From contig CM022672.1 of the NCBI GenBank assembly GCA_012295275.1, positions 16,579,166 to 16,643,165 of the forward strand: 64,000 nucleotides of DNA. The letters run 5' to 3'. A program made the position numbers and the translations under genes. Every line of letters begins with the position of its first letter. The stretch's first letter is position 1. The DNA is from Chrysomallon squamiferum (Eukaryota; Mollusca; Gastropoda; Neomphalida; Peltospiridae). This document shows, piece by piece, positions 12,896 to 25,911 of the stretch. The notes under the pieces were generated by a model. The model was not told the DNA's origin, searched no databases, and saw only the letters and a list, made by a program, of their open reading frames with translations.

Positions 12896-14666
12896 AATGG
12901 GTTGAGTCCATTATCTGAACTTTTTTTTGTTTTGATAAAGAATCACTTTTATAATTATGTACAGATATATTTAGTATTGTTTAATTCTTATGTTTTTAAA
13001 ATTTGATTTTATGTATTTTGTTTCAGACAAAACCATGTTGACTATTTATGGCGTGTTGCCAGTTATTTTTAAAAGCTGTTGTTAATTGTTATATTTTAAT
13101 ATAATAATTTTTTATTTTTAACATTTGTTAAAATGAAAATTAGAATCATATAGTTTATTTTTTTCTGAATGTGCATAAAAAATATTCCTAAAATTTTGTT
13201 ATTTACATACATTTTCTTACATTTATTTTTATTATTATTTTTGGGCATTAATATTTTGTGTCTTACTTTTTATTAATTTACCATAAATATATCAAGTTTA
13301 ATTTTATAAAACTTTAATTTTTTCTCTTTAAACAGCTGTTTATATTTTATTGATGATTTTATTTTTAAAAATCTATGTTATTATTTCACTGAATGCTATT
13401 AGTGTTGTGTTTTTATCTTTAATATATTCTCATGATATTACATGGCTATGAAGCTGAGTTTTTTTTTTTTTATTTTTGAAATAATATATTTTTTTATCTT
13501 TTGTTGCATTTGACAGAAAATTCAGTTCATATATACATATTTAGATGTTTGCCTTTTTTTATTATAATGCAATGATATTTTGTCTTTTTGTTCTTAAAAT
13601 ATATGTATGCAATATATGTCTATGTATAGACACACACATGGACATACTAAAGAAAGTTACAGGTGTTTGTGTGTTACAGATTTGAGATTACACAGTAGGG
13701 TAATTTTACAAATGAGGGTAATCCATTTAAGGAATTAATAATCAAGATTAAAAAAAAATGAGTGTCATCATTTTAATGAATCTAACCATAAAATGTGGAA
13801 GGTGTGTGTTTCTATATATAATTTGCTCAAGGATATTGTTATTTTTAAAGAATTTATTTTAGGTCATACTTTATATTTAGTAAAGATTGGTCATGATGTA
13901 CAATGTATAATAATCATTTGGAAGTACATAACATTTGTTTTGGCTGTTTTTTATAATCAAATGTAGACTGTTACTTGTGCATTTTTGTTTGTTTTCATTT
14001 CAATGTGAAGAAATTAATAATTTACAAATATCAATTGCCATAAATAAATATAACAAAATGTATCCTTTTAAAACATGTTTTAATAATAGTATTTAAAACT
14101 TGATGTCTGTTTAAGATCTATTTATATATATTAAATTTTGATGCAGGTTTTTTTTTACAGTTAATGTTGTAGCATTGTCTATACAAGCCTTAAATATTAG
14201 TGTTTTAAATTTTAGATTGGTTTTTGGTACAGAACAGCAAAAATGATTGGATATCTTTCAGTTTTATGTTTTATTTTATCCAAAAATTGGATTCATTGTT
14301 TATTATTATATATCATAATGTTTTTATAATATTATTTAATTAATTAATTTATTAATTTATTTATTTATCTAATAATTTGGCAAACTATATTCTGGACATT
14401 AACAGTAAAATAACATTACATTTCAACAAATAACAAGATTGTTAGGCTGCTAAATAGCAGATGGTAAAATGAAATCGAACGTGTATTGTTCTAGCATTAA
14501 TATAATTTTTATTAAAGGATGAAAGGAAATTGCTAGATAAAAATTTAAGGGTATTTAATTTCTGTATAAGTAGTATTATAACTCTTTATACTGAATACTA
14601 CTGCATCAACCCCAGAAAACCCCCCCAAAAAAATTATAACTTCCATATTAGAAATTCAGAATATAC

Positions 14667-14699
<33 letters not shown>

Positions 14700-16198
14700 G
14701 CTATTATTATTTTGTTACTTTATAAAATCGAGAGTGATATAGATATTAAATATTGTTCAGGAGTACATCTGGATCTGTGAAGATAATGTACAGTATGTTT
14801 TTAATTTGTACTTTTTCACATTTATTTATAATCATCATCACCATCATCATTATTATATAATCAAGTACCGAAGAAACTGTGATTGTTCATATATATACAT
14901 ACATATATATATATATATATGTATGTATGTGTGTATATATAGATTTTGGTAACTGCATCCGTCCTAGAGATTTATTTTTTTAATGATTATAATAGATAAC
15001 ATATATGATGATCTTGCTACTTTACAAGAAAAATATTTATACCTTATACAATGATGAATTTTAGTGTATTTTACTTATAAATTTACCACTGAAAACTGTT
15101 GTTTATAATGTTTTTAATAAAGTCAAAGAGAATATATATTTTCATGTTTTATTTTTTTTCATGTTATATTTTGCATATAGGCATTTATTTGATATATTTG
15201 GTTGTATGTGTATATCAGTATTATGTGTTTATTTAAGCATACATGTGTCAATTTGTTTGAGTGTTTAGCTGTATGTTTGTGTGGGTAACAAGGTGCACAT
15301 ACAAACATCCATACAGATCTTTTAATGTTTGATTTTATTCTTGATTTTTGAGTATATTTATACATGTATATATATACTTGCATCTATGTATGAATATATA
15401 TATATATATATATGTACTCGTATATGTGTACATGTTTATTTTTGTGAAGATTTGTACATTTGTGTTTGTGTATGTATGCAAGTTTATGTTTGCTGGTAGT
15501 TCAGCAGATTTGAAAATGTAATTCCTGTTGAGGATCCTGTGCAAACAAGTCCAAAACCTGAGCCTTGAACAGACCAGATATTTATCCTGCATTCTTCTTT
15601 TTTCCACATTTCAGTTACTGTTGCAGATGAAAGAGTAGGTCTGTCGCCAAAGCATACATTATTAAAGTTTGAAGATTTGCAATGTTGAATTTGTAAATAT
15701 TTTGAATTACCAATAGTTCAGTGTTGTCTCCTTTACAACTGTGGAAATATGGTTCAGAATTTATGCAGTTTCAGTACAGCCCGAGCCCTACAAAGAACTA
15801 ATGTTGGATGTTTAAGACCAGAATACATTCACTTCTAATATTCTTTTGTTGGTGGAAGGTTTCAAGTTATGATCATCCAATGTCCTTTGTCCAGCTACTG
15901 GCATGAACTGACAATTAGAATGTTATGCAAGTAAAATAATAATTCAGTACATATATTCTCCAAGACTTGTATGCATAATGTAAACCAAATCTAGTATGGT
16001 AAAGGATTGACTGATTATTCTTTATGCCCAGCAACTGGCAGTGGTTGACCTACTGTACTATTTAATTTTTTCCAGTAAAATAACACAAAAATACATATAT
16101 GGAATTGAGAGGGATAACAAATACAAAGCATGATTAATTATCTGATCTGGTCATTTATAACAAAAAAAAAACACCCACAAATTTAACAGGGAAAGAAC
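12896..16198. other. Convergent intergenic region / 3' UTRs of TRPM and NELFA
   Basis: The first 1.2 kb is T-rich and looks like TRPM 3' UTR. AATAAA occurs at 14043 and near 15115, but the true cleavage site cannot be picked. TTA repeats lie at 14668-14700 and TA/GTAT repeats at 14890-14942. From about 15,480 to 15,930 the sequence is non-repetitive and of near-average composition, with no reading frame of note. No RNA gene was recognised. Confidence 0.5.
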
Positions 16199-16206
16199 AT
16201 TTATTT
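16199..16206 (-). terminator. Candidate polyadenylation signal of NELFA
   Basis: AATAAA on the minus strand (TTTATT at 16200-16205) lies about 570 bases past the NELFA stop codon. Nearer minus-strand AATAAA-like motifs were not excluded, so the position is tentative. Confidence 0.4.
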
Positions 16207-16770
16207 TTAATGACATGAAGAAACCAATAACTATACAACATTCATGACATAACATCTGAGCATATTTTGCTTCAGTTATATACAATTATTTTTTTGAATG
16301 GAAACTTTTTTTTTTCCTTTTTTTAATGACAAGAGGCAATGAATTCAAAAATGTCTAAAGTATAGATGATCACAGATATTTTAATGGATCCATTTTCAGC
16401 TGTCACTTTCACTTTCTGGTTGTGTCATTTAATAATAAATTTAAGACAAAATTGAAGTAAGAGGCTGTTGTAGCTGGTAAATTTTTCACAAAGGAACCAA
16501 GGTGAACCACATGGTGCACTGAAGTCTTGGTTCTGTACTGCACCTTTTTCAGCAATCTTTGGTCTGAAGTCTTTTCTCTGAAGTAACCTGGTTTAAAGTG
16601 GATTACTTCTAGACTATTTTTAATTTTTTTATTGCTCTGAATTGCTACCTTTTACTGGTATGACACAGATGATAAAGCATTGCATGGCATGATTTGCAGG
16701 CAATCACAACCAACTTTGCATTAATGTTTAAAATGTTATAACAAAAAATCCTTAACAATAAACAAAACAA

Positions 16771-17467
16771 CTAGGTTTTTTCAAGCTCTCTGAATTTTTT
16801 GAAACGTTTCCATTCTCCAGTGGAATAGTTCATCTGGAAGTATGTGTCAGCAATCATCTGTTTTGTAACACCGTCAGCTGCAGTCACAACTTCATGGTCT
16901 TCACTAAGTTTTATATTTAGAATATCACCTTGTTGCGGACATGGATTATCTGAAAATAATAAAAACAATCCTATTGAATCCATAAAAATAAAATAATTAT
17001 TTTATATTAATAAATAATCGTATTTTCATAATATTATCCTTAAGTCCATGAAGATTAATATTCACACTAAATCCCTAAAGATAATATATCAATAAGCGTT
17101 CTAAAGGTTATTATTTAACATACATCTTCTATTTTGCATTACTGAAGTTGTTGTCTTCTTTTATTTGCATCTTTTTGCTTCCATACAAATGAAATATTTT
17201 AATTAAAAAAGACTTGATGTCATTCAGTGAAGTAGAAAACGTAACCGATACATTTTTAAAGACCCTGTTTCTGTATGTGACTCAGTAATGAAATTGCTTT
17301 ATGTGAAAACAGATTTGCTAATTAATTTCTGTACCTCTTGATCCTGCCATAAATCCGAGAATCAGAGCTTTCTCAGGACGTGTAACTTTGTTCGAGGACT
17401 TGAACATCTCCTGTGCTTCCATCATTTGTTCCCGCTGAAAAATAAAAAGGAATGCTTGCTAAAACAT

Positions 17468-17506
<39 letters not shown>

Positions 17507-20500
17507 TAAAATGCCTCAGCCATTTTCAATGGATATAATTACTTGATTTAACTTAGTAACTGATATATATACTGCGAAAAAAAAAAAAACATATCATTAT
17601 CAATGTTTACTTTATTTCCTTTTTCATAACAAACATTTAAACTGAAAACACAAAATTAAATTATAAAACATTAAATGTATCAAACAGTTAAAAATTTCCT
17701 CACTGTAAGTGAAAGTCCTTTCTTGGCAGGTGCATTAAGTTGACTTGGCTGCTGTACTAACTGAGCAGGCTGTGACTGCTGCAGCGAAGTTGGCTGCTGC
17801 TGTCTAACTTGTGTCTGAAGCACCATCACCTGGGGACGGTTTGGCTGTTGCTGCTGCTGCTGCTGCTGCTGCTGGGAAGCTGTCTGTTGAGGTTGCAGTA
17901 AAGCTGCCTGTGACTGGCTACCTAACTGACCAATGGTCATCCCTGTTCTTATCTGTGATTGACCAAGCTGCTGTTGTAACTGCTCCTGCAAATTCTGTCG
18001 TGCTTGTTGTGTTGTTGAAGAGGATAAAACTGTTGCTAAGTGAATTTAAAAAAAATAAAAAATAAAAAAATAAAAAAATAAAAAAATATATAATTTATTA
18101 ATTAAAAAAACCAGTCAATTTTAAATGAAGACCTTTCAAAATGATAACTATAGCAAACACAGATTTTATCATTTCATGAAAATAAATCTGTTTTCTTAAT
18201 ATTATCCTGAAATTCCAGGGAACTATTCCACTCACCATCTAAATGCAAACTCTGGTTTACGGACACCTACATAATGTTTCATAATACTTTCAAACAAACC
18301 TTGAGAGACTTTAGTTACTGTTGGCTGTGTCGGTAGTCTGTTGGTGGATGCTGGTACATATGCAGGTGTTGGTGTGGATAATGAAGCACCACTTGTTACC
18401 ATCACTGGTGTTGGTATTTTCTACACAATAAAATAAAACCATCAAAATATATCACAGGACAGACGTAATTCCACTAAAACATAGCATTATTTTATTATCC
18501 TTATGAAATTTTGCCAAATAAAAAGAAAACCAATGTCATATAAAATATATATGTCATTTGAAATTGAAATGTAAACACTTTATCCAAACACATTTATAGG
18601 TTTCACGTTTAAATAAAAAAAAAATTTGCATACTATTTCATTTACTTATTGCTGAGATATTAAAATCTTTTGAATGAAATATATGCTTTTTAAAATTTCT
18701 TTTAAAATTTTTGTTGGTCTTGCACTATTTTATTAATTTAGAACTGAGATATAAACACGAATATCTCAATAGACATACTGGAGTTGCTGGGGCTAGAAGA
18801 CCAGCTGCATAATCAGGTGTGTATGAAGGGTTGGCTGTCGTAGTCAAACCAGCAGCAATGGCAGCCTCCTTTTCTTTTTTATGTTGTTCAATAGCTTCCA
18901 TTTCTAAATAAGGAAAAAAAGAAAAAAGATAACAAACAAAAGAAAATCCTTTTCATATTCAAGCTTATAATAAAAAAGTTTTTTACAGCAATGCTTTGGA
19001 ATTTTTACTTTATTTTTTTTTACAAAAAAATACAAGTTAAATTAAAGATTTTTTTTCCACAGCATATCAATAACAAACAATAAATTTAACTCACCTGCAA
19101 CTTTTCTTCGTCTTTTGGCCTCTTTTGATCCAACAGGCTGCTCAGTAATATCAAGAAACTGGAAATATACCATTAACAAATGCTACTAATGCTTGTCAAA
19201 ATGCTTCATGCTCCTTAAATTTGAAATGTCAGTGTAGACGTGCTGAATGTTTTAAGGACAGGACTCCTCTGCTGTTCTCCTTTATATTTACTGTGATATA
19301 TCAGTGAGCAGTAATTTTTAACATAGAACAGGGTCTCCAAAAGAAATTTTGCAAGGCAATACAGTAGAAAGCACTTACTCTCAAGGGGGGAGAATGGATG
19401 TTGCATGATTAATGTGAGGCCCTTCTTAGCTCTTGGCCCCAGAACAAATCACAGGCCCTGGTTCTAGCATACTACTCACTAACTCAAACTACAATAATAC
19501 CTTGAGAGTTCTGTCCAATACAGACTTAATGATTAGTAGCAATACATTTTTTATATGCAACTTCCCACATTCAAAGCTGAAAAAAACTAAAGTTATGAAA
19601 ACAAATAAAGAAAAAAACTAAATTAATTAATTTTATTTTCTTACTTTTATTTTGCCTCCATCTTTCCGTGCTAAGTTAGAACGAAGTGGGGTTCCAGACA
19701 AAGGTGTGCCTCCTAGACGGCCGATAGATGTACTTGGTGAACGAAAACCTGGACTGCTGGATGGACTTCGATTTGACAGAAATTTCATTGGTGCTGTAAT
19801 TGAATTAAAAAACCCTTCAGACATATGAAGAAAACACGGCATATTAGCTAAGGTGGTTCTAGATTTTAGAAATCAGGATTGTGCATTTTCTTTAGAGGAT
19901 ATAATTTTTAAGATGAAATTAATCTCACTTATAAAAAAAAAAAAAGAAAAAAAAAAGAAAAGACCCAGCAATTTGGCAGCATAGTACATCTGCTGGATGC
20001 AAATGCAAAGATCCTGTCATTCTTAGAATTCAAAAAGGATAAATTAAATATAATCTAGATATAAATAAACTTCTTTCTTTCTAACATTGTACTGAAAAAT
20101 GTTTATAATTAAGATTAGAGATGAATATGGGGAAAGGATAATTTAAAAAAATAAAAAATTAATTATACTAACTTTCATCATCCATTTTCTTTGCAAAACT
20201 TCTCATTTTGATGGGACCAGCATTAGGCTGATTTTTCTTATTAGCAGCCACATCGGAAGCTGAAAAACAAACAACATTTCACATTATTAAAATATGTAAA
20301 TTAATTTGCAAGCTATTATCTAATGTGTTTTCAAAAGATAAACAATTTTTAATTTTTGAAAAAATTCTTCTTCTTCTTTTGTTTTAATAATGAATAGAAA
20401 TGAAGACAAACAAAAAAAAAGGACCCATTGTAAAATATCCTTTCAAATGTAGATAAGTTATAAAAAGAAAAACCCATTTGTATGAAGTTGATCACAAACA

Positions 20501-20914
20501 TTACACATTAAAAAGGTTTTAGAATAAAATAAAAAATTAACAGTAATGAATGATTTGAATATTTGGCAGAAATAGATGAAAATATATTACAAAAGAATGT
20601 ATGTGTCTGTTATTATACATACATTTTTGAAGAAGTTCTGCTCTTAGTGTGGCAGATTTAGGTTTTCTTTTCAAAGCAAAATGTTTCACTGGTTGTGGCA
20701 TTTGTCCAGCAGTGTTAGCAAATGCAGTCTTGTTTAAAAACTGACATTCCATAGGCAGCATCTGTACATCAGCAGTTTTACGAACTAAAATTAAACAGAA
20801 ACTCAATAAAATAAATTTATAAGATTTTATTTTCTTTCTGAAAGGTGTTACAAGAAATCATAAAACTGGTATGCTAGTTTCAATTTAGTTAATTAATAAA
20901 ATATTCAACACACA

Positions 20915-20953
<39 letters not shown>

Positions 20954-21966
20954 TTTGACTGTTGATCTTTTAAGCAGCATTTCATATTGAGAAACAATAT
21001 TTTGTATTAGAGACATGTGAAGAACATTAACTTACCCATTTTTTTAAGGTCAGCCAAAACCTCAGCATACGTACTGCTCGTCAGTTCAAGTTCCAGACTA
21101 AGGCATCCTGTTTCTGGAAATGTTCGTAGGATTTCACCAACCATAGATACCCAAGGATCTGTATCCTGAATTGCCATATGCAAAATTTCATCTAGGTCTG
21201 GCTTCCACTAAAATGAAAACACAGACGGAAAAAAATAAGCTATTTCACACAAAGAAAAGTATACCCATATACCTGAAGCACTGAAAGATCCAGTTATTTA
21301 ATCTGGAGCAATACATGTAAGTTATGAACCTATTTTTTTTTTTTTTCATATAATGATATAGTCATGTTTATTACTTAATAAAATTTATATGTAATGTAAC
21401 AGAAGATAAAAAATTAGAAAAATAGATTATATTATGGCTTATGACGAGTTTGCCCACTATCTGTCAGCAATGGCAACAATATCCACCACCCATTTATTTA
21501 CACTGGCTGCCATGCCATTATTTTTCAAATTTTGGGGTCAGTAGTTCACATTTTTTGTCCTTAAACAAAACAGATGTAGGTGACGAATGTTACTTTTACA
21601 AATTACCCCCTCCAGTGTTTTGAAGGGACACAATCTGATTCCTCTGAAATTTGCTGCTAACTCATGATGCCCATGTAATCAAGGCTACTGCATGGCTAAA
21701 TTATTGTGCATGAATTTCAATGATCACTACAAATTTTTTAACATGCAACTGTATAATAATTATGTTATGCTAGATAAATAAATAATTTTTTTAAATATTA
21801 TCTTTGTCCTTCGAAAACAGATGTGTGCCTGAACCGCAAAATGTAAAAAATAATTATTATTAACACTGCATTGCCAACTCAATGTCATATTCTCATAAAT
21901 ATTCATTATCACACTGCGTGGCAATCTTTTACTTTCAAACCAATAAAAACAAACTCTTATTTCACC

Positions 21967-22021
<55 letters not shown>

Positions 22022-23508
22022 ATATATACAGATATATAATATATACAGACATTTATATATATTATTTTGTAATTGCAAATAAAATAAACTTGTTAACAGT
22101 TAATGCAATTGATGCAATTATTTACAGGAGTATTTTTGACAAACAAATAATTTGAGCACTGTTCAAAGTACTTCTGCCGTGAAAATATTCTGTACTGTAA
22201 CTATCCCTTCTATTAACTTGCACCAGTTGTGCTGATTCCTGCCATCCCTTTTACATATGCTGGGGAGACCACTGTATACATATACATATATATATGTGTG
22301 TGTGTGTGGTTGATTTCAGCTGTTACTATTTTAACAGCTTTGAATATTAATACATTCAGAATTTTGGAATCTTGGGTTTAGAAGACAAAATTAACAAAAT
22401 CATCTTTAGTAAACATAATCAATGACTTATGGATTGTATTTGTAAAATATAGTAAACTGTGGAAATGATCTTAATTAGTTAAAAAAAAAAAAAAAAAAAA
22501 ATACTATTCTTCAGTTTCCTAACAAATTATGCTTTTGTTCAGTGTGAATACTAATATTGTATGTAATGTAGCATATACAAATTGAATAATAATATAAGGA
22601 ACATAATCTTGTTTTCTTTCACACAATGATTTTGGAAAAGATCTGTTTATCCTTCATTAATAGCAAAGGCTAGTCACATATTATATATACAAAATAACTT
22701 GAAGGTAAATAGCCCATTAACTGACCATGTTCACCAAAATAGAATGACACTTTTGACAGAAACTAATAAGTCAGCTTCATTTGAGGTTTCACTGTCATCA
22801 TCATTATTATTATTACTGTTTATTATCATATACTTTATATAATCATTAAATCTTTAAATGCACATATGCTGCAAATGTGCTAAAACTACTGTAAACATTT
22901 ACAATATCATGAATATCACTGTCATGACACTCCACACAACACAATGCACAAGCATTTACAAATAACGTATAACTTATGAATACAGCAGCTGAACATTGTC
23001 TATCTGACCAGTTAAATTCCTCAAAACATGTTTAACTAGCTAAAAATTGCATGGTTCATCATCATAATGATTCGTAGATTCATAGTGACAGTCTCATAGA
23101 TGTTTTTTCAAACTAATCTGATGCTGAAATAGTTGTGATTTATTAAGGATGCATGATATATATAATATAGTCACTGTATAATTATTTATAATAATACACC
23201 ATATGATGTTGTCACGATTCATGATACCAGAGTAATAGTACATTTATCAGTTTCCTAGTACAAGAAATTGAATAACAACACTGATAATAAAAATTAATAA
23301 TTACTTGATCGATGTTTCGCCTCAGAATATGAAGAAATGACAACAATAATTTGACTTTGACATGAGGCTGAAGTGTGTGAAAACATTCTTCGATACTTCG
23401 TAATCTTTCCTGTGATAACTGTGAACAAATTGTTCTTCCTGACCATAAATCGTCTGTAGAACCTAACTTGTTATGTAGCCACAGTGCCGTTGAGTCACTG
23501 GAGGCCAT
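16771..23508 (-). CDS. NELFA: Negative elongation factor A (NELF-A), complete, 564 aa
   Basis: Minus-strand exons in transcript order: 23508-23305, 21207-21036, 20784-20623, 20259-20173, 19793-19645, 19158-19095, 18903-18779, 18420-18300, 18035-17704, 17434-17335, 16949-16771. They sum to 1,695 nt with every phase kept; human NELF-A is about 528 aa. NELF-A is the subunit of the nuclear NELF complex that, with DSIF, holds RNA polymerase II paused near promoters. Recognisable segments are the N terminus (LWLHNKLGSTDDLW and VKVKLLLSFLHILRR), PVKHFALKRKPKSATLRAEL, the basic cluster EAKRRRK, TPDYAAGL, VTRPEKALILGFMAGSR, and the C terminus (MNYSTGEWKRFKKF). The exon at 18035-17704 encodes a Gln-rich region with ten straight Gln. 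The start at 23508 gives MASSDSTALWLHNK, which lines up with the family start. Function is inferred from the family and the match is strong. Confidence 0.96.
17474..17501. repeat. (TA)n microsatellite in NELFA intron
   Basis: A pure TA run lies between NELFA exons 9 and 10. Confidence 0.95.
17849..17876 (-). repeat. CAG/polyglutamine tract in NELFA exon 9
   Basis: A CTG run on the plus strand encodes ten consecutive glutamines inside a longer Gln-rich linker. It is nearly pure CAG, so it is probably length-variable. Confidence 0.85.
20908..20952. repeat. (CA)n microsatellite in NELFA intron 2
   Basis: A CA run with one early interruption. Confidence 0.95.
21969..22019. repeat. (CA)n microsatellite in NELFA intron 1
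   Basis: About 25 CA units, followed by TA/GATA-like sequence. The remainder of this intron (21,208-23,304) has no recognisable gene. Confidence 0.95.
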
Positions 23509-23909
23509 ATTGAAAAAGAATCGGGCAAAACCCTATCATTAATCCGATTGGCTGTAAATGACATTTTAAGCACAGTTTCCTGTATTCCAGAACGATGTCT
23601 TTTTTTGAGCGATTGTTAAAAAATTTCATTTTTTATTTTTTATTTTTATTTTATTTTTTATATCGTTATGATATATATTTAAAGTTTTAAAATTTGAAAT
23701 TGACATTTAGAATGCTGTCTAAAAATATTCTTGTTTATAAAAATAGAATTATCATAAGGTGTTAATGTTATCAATAATAATATTGTCATGTGCTGCATCT
23801 AAATATAGCAAAACATATTCAATTTTAATATTACAGGGGTGGCTGCACGTCAGTTTTAGTAGACACATAATTTTGCTTTTATAGCAACAAATATAATTCA
23901 GGAATAAAA
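23509..23909. promoter_or_regulatory. Divergent NELFA/IDUA promoter region
   Basis: Only 401 bp separate the two start codons, so both 5' UTRs and both promoters must fit here unless a 5' UTR is spliced. An inverted CCAAT box (ATTGG at 23547-23551) sits 39-43 bp upstream of the NELFA ATG. CACGTCA lies near 23846 on the IDUA side. The middle is T-rich. No TATA box is clearly placed. Confidence 0.65.
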
Positions 23910-25859
23910 ATGCCAGTCTTAATGTTTTGCTTTTTGATTATTATTTTGTGTTTCCAAAACCTATACCTGTGGAATGGGTTTGGAGCATCGGTAATCGCAT
24001 TCAGCAGCGTCATGGATTCTTTCACCGTACATGTGGATTCTGACAGTCAGTCAGATGATATGAGACATTTCTGGAGAAGTACAGGCTTTTGGTTAGTGGA
24101 TTATGTATAATTTAATACACTGTCTAATGGTTCAAGTTCACTGATTGTCATAGACCCGAGTTCAATTTGGTCTTCAGCTATACGAATCTGTTTTCTACAA
24201 GAAAAATCCTAATTTGTTTTAAACAATTTTTTATTTTGAAATATTTTATTACGGTTGTACATATGTATATTATTATAGAAGAAGATTTTAATGAATATTT
24301 TGTTAAAATGTGTGGTTCTGCTGCTAAACCGACTCACACTGGATTTACAGATTTATGAACCAGGGGAGATAATTCGATCTTGACTAATGGTTAACAGTTA
24401 TTTGTGTGTATGTGTGTGTGTACATTAATGTTGATCCTTGGGTTTGTGGGTGTCTAGGTAAATATTTGTCATTAATAAATTAATTAATACACAATCCAGT
24501 AGATTTAAGGCCAATGATTTTCCATTGATAGCTATTAATATTAAAATAAAATAAAAAAGGATGTTACTGAACATACATATTCATTCATTCATTCATTCTG
24601 AAAAGAAAATGAGAATCTCAAAAATGTTAACACTATAAAGTATCATTTGATATTCTAATTTCTTTTCTTCTCTTCATGATATAAAACATTTATGAAAGAA
24701 TAATCATTGTGTATTTAAATGACCATTTCAGTCCACCAGACCCTCATCAGAAATCTTTTAAATTTGATTTGAGTGGAGACATGAAACAAAATCTTGCATA
24801 CATTGGTTCTATCCCCCACAGTGGAATGCAGCAAGTTCGAATCCATTGGCTGCTGGACCTTGTCACTGTGATTAGGTAAGTTAGTTTTTTGTGAGTTTTT
24901 ATCATTAAATGGTATATAATAAGTGTCATGTAATTATTATATGTATTTATGTGTGTGTCTGTGTGTGTGTGTGTGTGTGTGTCTGTGTGTGTTTTTGTTT
25001 GTGTTATTATTTATTTATTTATTTATCTGTTTTTGTTTTTACTCATTATATATCAGGGCCTGACCTAATTTCTTTGTTCTGTTCAAATGAGTATTCCTTG
25101 CTCTTGTTGTTTTTGAAAACTTAATTCAAAATGACAGCCGTAAAATCTAATTCAAATAATCATTTGTTATTGTTGACTTTTTTTAAATTTATTTTTTAAA
25201 ATATATTTGTGTTTTGTTTAAATTTAGAATGAGAACAACCTGAAAACCAGTCAGATAATTCAGTAAAACCAACAACAGTGATTAATCAATATAATCTAAT
25301 TTTGATGCTTTTCATATTTTCCATTTATTTACATTAGGTTTTTTTTTTTTTTTCAGATGGAATGGCAGTTATCCAATATATAATTTTAGCAAACTTGACA
25401 GTCTCATAGACTTGCTGTATGCAAATGGTCTTCAGCCAGGATTTGAAGTGATGGGAAATCCTTCTGGAATTTTCTCTGATTTTGATAACAAAACTCAAGT
25501 ACATTTGTGGAAGCATCTCATCACAGAAGTTGCCAATAATTACATCAGTAAGGCTATATTTGATCATTTTTTATTTTTTTTTTTTTTTAACTTTGTACTC
25601 AGTTCCCAGTTGTGAATTTTGGACACAGGAAGAGAATATTTTTTATTAAATACTTAGCACAACTTGATTCAATGACATTGGATTTAGCAGATAAAAATGT
25701 TGGCAGTATAATTCCACAGAAGGATTATATTCAAATATTATGTTGTTTTTAATCTTAGATATATATGGGCTTGGAACAGTGATGTCCTGGAATTTTGAAA
25801 CATGGAATGAACCTGACTGCAGAGATTTTGACAAAGTCAGAATGACAGTTCAAGGTATA

Positions 25860-25911
<52 letters not shown>

